The position numbers and the translations under genes are program-made. A stretch of DNA of 64,000 nt from Sepiola atlantica. Taxonomy: Eukaryota > Mollusca > Cephalopoda > Sepiida > Sepiolidae. The stretch spans positions 134,489,132 to 134,553,131 of the forward strand of contig OY744521.1 of NCBI GenBank assembly GCA_963556195.1, in the 5' to 3' direction. Positions 56,431 through 64,000 of the stretch are shown here, one piece after another (position 1 is the first letter of the stretch; each line of letters begins with the position of its first letter). Under the pieces are notes generated by a model. It searched no databases, was not told where the DNA came from, and saw nothing but the letters and a program-made list of their open reading frames with translations.

Positions 56431-57201
56431 GACGACGATGTAGTCTATAGGGAAGCAATCTAGTAGCAATGTGTTCAATTAGTGATCAGTTCTTAAACAG
56501 AAACTGTTCTTGTTTTGAGAAAACGACATGTTCTCAAAAGTGCCGAATTATAAATAAATGTCGATAATAAATATAATTGCATTACAAATTAATGGCTTAA
56601 TATTTTTTTAAATTATTTGTACCAGGCATCTTCTTGAAATGCTACTATCTTATTCTATTATTTTCTCCGTAAAGACATCTCGATGTTTATAAAGGGTGAG
56701 CGACCGAGTTCTCTTATTCCTAGTAATCGAATCAATATAGATCACTCTCTATTTTGCGTTTGGTTTTACCCGATGTTTCAAATCTCTTTATAACTTCAAT
56801 TGGTATCGACGTTCACTACTAGAATTTCTGATGCTTATTTTCAAATCATGTAAGATAATAAGAACACATTCCTGCCATTTATGATTATTCGAGATTAACT
56901 TGGCCGGTCTAGAGACCAATATAAACCAAAATGCCTCTAACCATTTCTAATCTATTAAATGCTGCATCGATATTCATTTAAAGCTTTGCCTTACTTTTAT
57001 TGATTCGAAACAAACGCGTATTTTTCTCTCTTGTGAATTGTAATCGCATGGTTTATTTTTCCTACAAGTATTTACTCTTGATAATAAAAACCTTAATGAC
57101 TTATAATGGTGTTAGTTTTCTCAACCGGTCCGAACACCAGCTCATTCATATTTTGGGTGACTCCCCAAAATACAACCTATAAGATGCTCTACTCTCTAAT
57201 A

Positions 57202-57205
<4 letters not shown>
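56431..57205. other. Non-coding, nothing recognised
   Basis: AT-rich, with no recognised gene. Confidence 0.4.
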
Positions 57206-57244
<39 letters not shown>

Positions 57245-57440
57245 TGGACGGCGGCACCGGGGAGGGGGGGGGGTCACGCCCCCCACTTTTGACTTCGCCC
57301 CCCCCACACTTTACGCTCATCAATAATGAAGTTATATATGCATGTGTTTAACCGCCCCCCCCCACTTTTTAGGAGAGCCCCCCCCCACTTTTATAACTGT
57401 CCCGCCGGTCCTATGTATATATATATATATAATATATATA
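57206..57440. repeat. (TA)n tract interrupted by a G/C-run-rich insert
   Basis: Two TA microsatellites (57206-57242 and 57416-57440) enclose about 170 bases with repeated G or C homopolymers (57263-57270, 57299-57306, 57354-57363, 57379-57387). GGACGGCGGCACC at the left and, reversed, GGACCGGCGGGACA at the right look like short inverted ends, so this may be a small transposon that landed in a TA microsatellite. Confidence 0.6.
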
Positions 57441-57469
57441 TATGTATTACACATGTCTTTCAATCGCGT

Positions 57470-57770
57470 ACACAAAAGTTAGCGAGTAAAAAAAAAAAGA
57501 CCTACTTTGTTCTAACCCCAGAACGAAACAATTTCATATGGTGAGGGGAAGGGAGAAAGCAAATAGCAAGTCAGACGGCTATCTGAAATGAATTTAGAAA
57601 GAAATCCGCCACCTATAATGAAGTCGAGGTTGGGTTATTTTTCTTTTTGTATGTCATGAAAAATAATAATTTATAAATTAAATTACTGACATAATTCTGA
57701 TTGGCAATGAATATTGTAATAAATCTAGACAAATAGCGAATGCTAGCGAAGCATTTCTTCGTCATTTTCT
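57470..57770 (-). repeat. Dispersed repeat family G (minus strand)
   Basis: The reverse complement gives, in order, GCTTCGCTAGCATTCGCTAT, GTCAGTAATTTAATTTATAA, TTTCTTTCTAAATTCATTTC, GACTTGCTATTTGCTTTCTC and GAAATTGTTTCGTTCTGGGG. This is the full G order, including the 5' section seen at 7380 and 32790. Confidence 0.7.
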
Positions 57771-58001
57771 ACACTTATCGTTAATAAAATCCACAATCGT
57801 TTCTACAATCTGTCTCTATTCGGTACATATAAACTTCGGTCTGTCGGATTTGCTCCCTAAGATTGAGTCGTGAATGTTCACGAGTCTTCGTGTTCATTGC
57901 TGTTCGATTATATGAAAGAGCTATGGCGATTGTTTCATCCGTAAGTTTGATCCTGAATTGGCTTCCAACTAACCAGAAATCACTTCCTAGTACTTTTTTG
58001 T

Positions 58002-58614
58002 TACAGTAGGGCCCGCGCTAAAAGTGCCTCGGCATCGGTTCTTTCCGGCGGTTTACGTTAAAAACCGGAAATGCTCGATGCGAGACGAATACGCAGACGA
58101 CAGCTAAACTTTCAAACACAATGCAACGCTGAACGTGCAAACTGATAGAAACGCGAATTCAGTATAGAATGTTTGCATGGTATCACTCGCTGTTGAAACT
58201 TCTGAAGGAACGATAACCCTCACCCTAATTCCTAAACCTGCCCTGAACTTAAATCATAACGAAATCAACAAAAATTACCAGTTAAAAAAGGGTATTTTTT
58301 TTAATTATGTAAAATGTAAAACAACACTTGATTAACTTTTAGCTGTTATTATCACTGTTATTTATTTATGTTTAATAAGGAAAAAAACGTAAGAAATAAC
58401 TTTACTTTAAACACTTATTGGAATCTTCGTTAAAAAGTAAATATTAATTTCATACAAATGTTTTTGCTTGTTTTGTCTCGCTTGTAAATTTAGCCACGTT
58501 TGTGTTTTGGACGCAGGTAAGTGAACGGATTTTTCATTCGGCACTTTCCGGCGTTTAACGTAAACCGACAGAAAGCACCGATGCCGAGGTACTTTTAGCG
58601 CGGGTCCTACTGTA
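58002..58614. mobile_element. 609-bp TA-flanked MITE with long terminal inverted repeats
   Basis: The element runs from 58004 to 58612. The left end CAGTAGGGCCCGCGCTAAAA then GTGCCTCGGCATCGGTTCTT matches the reverse complement of the right end, CAGTAGGACCCGCGCTAAAA then GTACCTCGGCATCGGTGCTT, and the similarity continues for at least 60 bases. TA lies directly outside both ends. TA targets and a CAG-type end are typical of the Tc1/mariner/pogo superfamily. It has no coding capacity, so it is non-autonomous. Confidence 0.9.
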
Positions 58615-58621
58615 AAAAAAA

Positions 58622-58945
58622 AGTTACTCCCTCCCTCCCCAGATTTGTATCTGTGGGGTTATCTCAAAGATAATGTCTACCAAAACAATCGTCAGGCGAT
58701 TCCTGAACTGAGGAGCGCCATCACAGACGAAATCACGTCGAATGCAGCTGTGCTTATCGCTGTTTAATTATAATTAAACAGCGATAAAACAAACAAAATA
58801 AACTGTTTGACATACATCACTGAAACTTGGTGGACAGGTCAGTTATAGATTAATATTTATTTGTACTAGATATGGTTGGACTGCAGAAAGGATTGTAAAT
58901 TAACGATTTCATGGGATGGCATTTTTAGGGGTCACCCTATAATAC
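58622..58945 (+). pseudogene. Decayed mariner/IS630-type transposase, C-terminal fragment
   Basis: In one frame from about 58627 the sequence reads PPSPDLYLWGYLKDNVYQNN and then RQAIPELRSAITDEI. This is the conserved segment around and after the last catalytic acidic residue of mariner-type DDE transposases (SPDL...FLWGYLKD.VY.NN...T..ELK..I). The frame degenerates after 58745. The region ends near 58934-58945 with GGGGTCACCCTAT, like a mariner inverted repeat. The N-terminal two thirds are missing, and the 609-bp MITE sits directly upstream. Confidence 0.78.
58754..58787. repeat. Perfect 34-bp palindrome
   Basis: TTATCGCTGTTTAATTA is followed immediately by its exact reverse complement TAATTAAACAGCGATAA, with no spacer. 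It sits inside the decayed transposase region. Confidence 0.95.
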
Positions 58946-60529
58946 TAAATGCTCTCATTTATTTACTGTAAACATCTCGTTTTTATTTGTAACTGTTGCG
59001 TTTAAATAGTGTCATACACGCAAAAACTCAACTTTCTATTAATCCTCATCAAATACTCCTCACCACGAGCCAGCAAGTTGACCCTGTCTGTACTTTCATT
59101 TCCTGTTATTCTCAACTAACCAATGTATATACTAGTGTGTTTATTAGCTCGATATCTAACATAACGACACGCGTCTATATTACGTCACTGGTTTAAATCT
59201 ATATCATATATTCAACGCCTATACTCTTATTGTCACTGCTGGTCTAGTATTATTAGACCTAGCTTGTATTTAGGAGAGATGTATTTTATCTTTTTATAAA
59301 GAAATAATTGTAGGGTTTTATGTGGAGTTATTTCATAGAGAAATAGGGTGATTCTGCAGTATTGTGTACATATGATATATTTCCGTCTTTAATTAAAGAG
59401 TTACTTGAAAGGGGGAGATAATTAAAACTTTTGTCAAATCTGATTTCTAAAAAAAAGAAGTTGGAAATAACCATTTTTAATACGCGAGTTGCACGCACAC
59501 GCAACGCTCGCTGCTGTTCGGCACTGACTCTTAAAATACAAAATCAAATAAGAATTCAGACGATACGTTTAAATTAAACAGTTTTATTGAAATAAATTAA
59601 TCAAATGATAAATACACCAGTTAAAACAATATGTAATTGAAATAAAGTAAAGTTTAAATGAACGTAACATGTGAAAGAAGGTGTGATACTGGGTACAATT
59701 CTGCGATCTGTTTGAAAGTAATAAACCAGATTTGACAATGTTTGAATTATTTCCCCCTTTCAAGTCGTCTTTTAAATTAAAGACGAAAATACTTAATGTA
59801 CCTAATACTGCAGAAGCACCAAAAATGATTTTGACTAACATTGGTATTGATAGTTCTTCGTTATTGTTTGCCTGGAGACACATCTTAACAAACAGGCCCA
59901 CTCTCTTAAATATGACCTGAATATTTAATTCAATTTCGAAGGGATCGTCTTTCTCTAGTCTCTCTTCCTTTTATCGACCCTTAAATAAACATATTGATCT
60001 CGTCTGTTCTGCGACAATCTACCATTGTAATGTTGTTCCCTCTCTCTCCGGTGTACCGTAACGATTTTGTTTGCTCTACCATTCTCTTGTGCATCGTCTT
60101 TATATTTGGTACCAAATCGATGGCTATTCAATAGTCTGCGTGCGCTAATCACTTGATCACCCGTCGATATTTTATTTACGTTCACCGAGCTTTACTTTAA
60201 AAAAGATCTGTTGTATCCAGATTCTTAGTTTCGTTGTTAACAAAAACAAAATAAACCGATATTCTCAATATACGTCCTGCCAATCTCCGCGTTTAGTAAT
60301 TTTAAAGAGTTCTAATTTAAACCTGACCTATGGATACAGCCTCGTGATGCGTGAATGAATCTGAAATATTCATTTATTCCATATGCGTGTTGAGCGCTGT
60401 TGTAAAGAGAAAAACATTATCAAAGAATGACAAACAATTCATAGAAATAATTAATATTTACAAACAAAAGTATGCGCTTGTCAGTCGCATGTTTTGCTAG
60501 TATGTGCCGAATGAACATATACTACCCTC
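58946..60529. other. Non-coding, nothing recognised
   Basis: AT-rich. The 105-codon minus frame at 59584-59901 shows no domain I recognise, and its plus-strand partner is equally featureless. Confidence 0.4.
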
Positions 60530-60530
60530 A

Positions 60531-60600
60531 AAGTAGAAGGCAATGTCTGGGAGGATTGATTCATGATAATAAAGTAGATACTACACTACCCCCCACCCTT
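60531..60600 (-). repeat. Dispersed repeat family D, copy 2 (minus strand)
   Basis: It matches the reverse complement of 25480-25560 (GGCAATGTCTGGGAGGAT and GATACTACACTACCCCCCAC). Confidence 0.45.
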
Positions 60601-62163
60601 TGAATTGGCCAGTGAAAAATAGTACAGTTTTCTGAAATAGTATATTCTCGGTTTCAGACAGGTACCATATCTCCATTAGTAAGAGATCTAACAATCTAGG
60701 TTTAAAATACCAAGTAAAAAAAAAAGTATCTGATAGAAAACAAGTCCGTATTAAGTAAAATCCGAATGGAAAGATTCTTTTTTTTTTACTCAAAATTAGA
60801 CATTGCCAGCATGCGTAGTTCGCCTGCAAGGAGTTTAGTAGTAATTGTTGATTACACGGTGTTGCTATGCGAACGATAAACAAGGGTTTATATTGAAGTT
60901 TTAGGTTAACTGCACGTTGGGCCCTCGCTTACAAAGTTGGTAACCAGCTCTCAGAACAACTTCAGTAATTAATTGTGGGTGTATTATTCTAGACTTCTGA
61001 TTGGTTACAAAATTCGGATTAAACCAATAAAAACTAAGTACTTTATTAAAATTATTTGTTCTGCTGCGGTTTCTATTACTGAAAAAAGTTACTAGCTGTA
61101 AATGTTGTTCCAAACTGAAGTGTGACAGACAGGTCTACATAAACTCAGAGACGTGAAGACGCATTTGAAGAAAATCTTGCATTCTATTATGACATGATTT
61201 TGTTTTTTGTTTTATTAGTTATTGTTTAAAAAGAAACAACAACCTCGAAGGCTGGTCGAAGCGAGACTTTCTGGAATCGCCCATTGCAATTGGATCTTGC
61301 TTCTAGGACAGACGAATATAGAATGAGTTAAAATGGACTAAAATGTTTTTGACCAGTTTTATTTGTGTAACGAACATGTTTATCCCTAATGTTTTTATTG
61401 TTTCCATTTATTTTTTATTGAATTCTCTATTTCAAAACTGTTGGAAACAATGGCGACATTTTTTATATCCTGAGAAATTTCTTTCATGGACACATCAGAA
61501 GAATATGGCCAATAGTCAATAATACACATTGATAATAGACATAAAAAATAACTATATATATATATATAATAAATTAAATACTAAAATCAAGCTCTGAAAC
61601 CAATACTTAAGAATGTGTATCCATGTATATAAACATTTGTAAGTGTTCGATTTTGAAGCTTGATTATCATGTTTCATATTTTAATTAAGTTTGCCGTGTT
61701 ATTATGTACTAAATTATAATATGAAAGCTCTTAACATAACCCGTTAACAATTGAGCTTATTTTATTAGCACTATTAAAGTATGTAAACAGGCCAACATCA
61801 GCTCATAGAGACGTAAAGATTACAATCTTTGGAGATTCATAACGTCTAATTTATTAAATATTTTTTGTAGTTGACTTCCTGCGAATATCTTGTTTCGGTT
61901 CTTAAATGGTCCCTTAAATATACATGTCTGTGTTAATGGGGTACTTTTTCTGAATTTTGTAAAATAAGAAAAAATAATTTTCAATAATTTTCTCTTTTCT
62001 CTTTACTAAAGAAACGTTTAGTAATATTTTGATGAGAATTGTTTATCTGTTGGAATTTCAATGTATATTTCTTGAACTCTATTTGACATTTTAATTAATA
62101 GGTTTTGAATATTTCGAATAATACGCTATTAAATTATTAATAGATCTAATTAGATAGGGAAAT
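60601..62163. other. Non-coding, nothing recognised
   Basis: AT-rich, with a short TA run at 61552-61568. Frames at 60581-61113 show no domain. Confidence 0.4.
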
Positions 62164-62269
62164 CAAATGTTGTCCCAATACAGAAGCTCCCCTTTTGGGG
62201 AGCTGGAGTTTCTCTACATTACAAACCGACATTGTGTGTAAATTTGTCGTCGTGCGGAGGCAAGTAAAT
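62164..62269 (+). mobile_element. Family B SINE 3' half (plus strand)
   Basis: TTGTCCCAATACAGAAGCTC, CCCTTTTGGGGAGCTGGAGT then TTCTCTACATTACAAACCGA and the tail GTCGTCGTGCGGAGGCAAGT then AAAT. The U2 head is absent. Confidence 0.82.
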
Positions 62270-62529
62270 GGTGACGTGTTCCATTAATCTACTCGTTCAA
62301 CAAGGAAAACATTATTTCACACTTCAGAGAGAGAGAGAGGGGGGGGTAGTGATTGGTACACCAGGACAGATGTGGCAACAATGGTACATGCATTGGCAAA
62401 TGGTGGATTTGTAGAGATAAAGAATACTGGCAGACGTGAGAAGTTTTCTAGCCCGGTTGAGGGAGCCTAACATTATTTAGTTTGTCTAAGTAGGTTTTAG
62501 GAAACTTGATGTTTTAGGTGCGTTATGCA

Positions 62530-62940
62530 TCATCATTAAAGGCTCCTCTCTTGGACAAGGCCCTCCAAAAAGGAGCCCCCGTGTCTATCAAGCTTCAGCC
62601 TCTTTCACATCGCCGCAATGTTGCATCTCTGTGCTCGCTGTACAAACACTTAAACAGTATGTGCTTCGACAAATTTGCTGCACGTGTGCCCCCTTTACCT
62701 CAATTCCCCAGACTTAAAGAAAAAAAAAACACCTCTTCACTGTAGAGGTTTCCATATGCCGGAAATCTTTTTACTGTCATAACATCTTTCCCCGAATCGA
62801 TAGTTTTTGGGATACCCTCGCTGCTATCTGTTACCCCAACTGTACCAACATGCAACCATTTAAATGTAATGTGAACAAGCAGCCTTTTACGTCACAGTGG
62901 CAGTGCGTCCTGAATAAAAGTTTTTAAAAAATGTTATTTC
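62530..62940 (+). mobile_element. Non-LTR retrotransposon 3' end (family E), best coding copy
   Basis: The frame at 62530-62745 reads LQPLSHRRNVASLCSLYKHL followed by RVPP-like residues. This is the conserved C-terminal segment of LINE reverse-transcriptase proteins in invertebrates. A stop (TAG) follows at 62743. Decayed FFPRT/LWNSLP-type and CNVNK-type residues come later (AAATGTAATGTGAACAAGCA). The UTR is shortened but ends in AATAAAAGTTTTTAAAAAA. Confidence 0.8.
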
Positions 62941-63639
62941 CCCAAGTTGTATTAATATTTTTTTCTGTATATGACGCGCCAATTTAGATATCTGTCCAAT
63001 TTATTTTGTTCCCAATCTGCACGCCTTACAAAATGGGAACATCTTTTGTCAGTGGCAATTTCCCGATAGACGTTTGTTTATTTTCCAATTTTTTTTAAAG
63101 GTTTCTTGCCATCTGATGTTGTCAGCCAATATCATTTTTGTGTCCTTAATTAGGGTTGACACACCATACAAACATTACAGATACTGATTAAAAATCCCCT
63201 CCCCATGCTTTCAATCGAGCAAAATTGGACAGAAAAACTGACTACTGCTGCCTGAGAGCAAAAAAAAGCTCTGAGTTAATTAAAATCCAGTGAACATTCA
63301 GTACCTGGTGGAAATAAAATGAGAGATAAAAAAATAAAAATTCGGGTTTTTGAAACCAACTTGGGAGTTGTTTGTTTCTTTTTGAGCAGACTCGCTACCT
63401 GTGTAAATGAGTTGTTTAATTTTAAGAGATCAGTGTAATATTCGGCAAAAAAATTGAACGTTTCTGCTACGACTGCAGCAAAGATGGTAGGCTCCCTCTA
63501 TCTGACTAGAAAAATTATCACACCTGCTTGTATCTCTATAAAGCAACGATTCGCCCGTGACTGGACTATTATTGCCACATCTGGACTGGTGTATAAAAAA
63601 CTTGCCTCTCCCAGGGACATCGGGGTCTCAAAATTAATT

Positions 63640-64000
63640 TTTAAACCCAATATCGTCTACCTTGTTTGCGCTTCTGTCGCATCACCGCAGTGTTGCCACC
63701 CGTACTTTTACAAGTACTTCCACGGAATGTACTCTGAACATATTGCATTTGCCATCCATCAATGTAAATACATCTGACCCACTCGACTAGCAGCTAAATC
63801 TCACCCTTCACTGTAGACGTCCCTAATAGATTTATTCGGGTCGCTTACTTTTGGAATGTCCTCCCTATTCCCCCGACCGTACCAACATGTTGACGTGCAA
63901 ATGTAATGCGAACAAGCATCTTGCTGTCAGCCACCCAGGTTGCCCCTATAAATATGGACCCTATCGCAGTAGCCCCTTCCGCTTCAGTTTTGATATGCTT
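63640..64000 (+). mobile_element. Non-LTR retrotransposon 3' end (family E), runs off the window
   Basis: CTGTCGCATCACCGCAGTGT gives LSHHRSV. After a frameshift, YKYFHGMYSEHIAFA matches the other copies. Then come TCTCACCCTTCACTGTAGAC, AAATGTAATGCGAACAAGCA then TCTTGCTGTC, and the UTR words ATCGCAGTAGCCCCTTCCGC and TTGATATGCTT. The 107-codon frame from 63454 ends inside this element and is not a host gene. Confidence 0.78.

Noticed and set aside
59584..59901. 105-codon minus frame with possible membrane segment
   Set aside because: It has a hydrophobic stretch but no recognised family, no supporting signals, and an equally open plus frame. It is treated as chance.
63454..63777. 107-codon plus frame as a host gene
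   Set aside because: Its second half is a frameshifted LINE family E segment, and the first half has no recognisable domain.
1..64000. CRISPR arrays, operons, prophage or bacterial features
   Set aside because: None are present. Composition, intron structure and repeat types are those of an animal nuclear genome.

Overview
This looks like nuclear DNA from an animal with an AT-rich, repeat-dense genome. It is probably a lophotrochozoan, and a mollusc such as a cephalopod would fit, but that placement is inference from the style of the sequence and the long cadherin exon, not from a diagnostic marker. There are no operons, CRISPR arrays, rRNA genes or recognisable tRNA genes.

Only one convincing host gene is present. 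An uninterrupted 5.27 kb exon (11396-16666, + strand) encodes the N-terminus of a giant cadherin of the Dachsous/protocadherin-16 type. It holds a signal-anchor-like N-terminus, 15 complete extracellular cadherin repeats and part of a sixteenth. It ends at a clean splice donor. No transmembrane segment, cytoplasmic domain or further cadherin exon is visible in the next 47 kb, so most of the window to the right is probably intron 1 of this gene (inference).

The rest is a dense layer of mobile elements and simple repeats. Left end (1-10 kb): a 1.1 kb TATACA-type satellite, many SINE copies, and fragments of several medium-copy families. Right of the exon: foldback (MITE-like) elements at 17.2, 20.4, 22.1, 30.4 and 46.3 kb; a SINE pair at 27.8-28.5 kb; five same-strand copies of the 3' end of one non-LTR retrotransposon (31.0, 34.9, 48.4, 62.5 and 63.7 kb); Helitron-like 3' termini; a complete 3.6 kb hAT-like element with an 8-bp target duplication at 38.2-41.8 kb; pyrimidine-only minisatellites at 50.5-51.7 and 54.5-54.9 kb; and at 58.0-58.9 kb a 609-bp TA-flanked MITE beside a decayed mariner-type transposase.

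The most interesting system is a group of SINEs whose heads come from spliceosomal snRNA genes. At least two unrelated bodies (called A and B here) carry the 5' end of U2 snRNA, and a third body (C) shares their tail. One A copy begins instead with the first bases of U1 snRNA. The families share a 3' tail ending in GTAAATA. The U2 piece has been rebuilt into a hairpin that pairs up the U2 branch-point-recognition bases. One SINE pair also has a paralogous empty site 0.25 kb away that defines its ends. U1/U2-headed SINEs are known from crocodilians (SINEU), so this may be an independent origin of the same trick.
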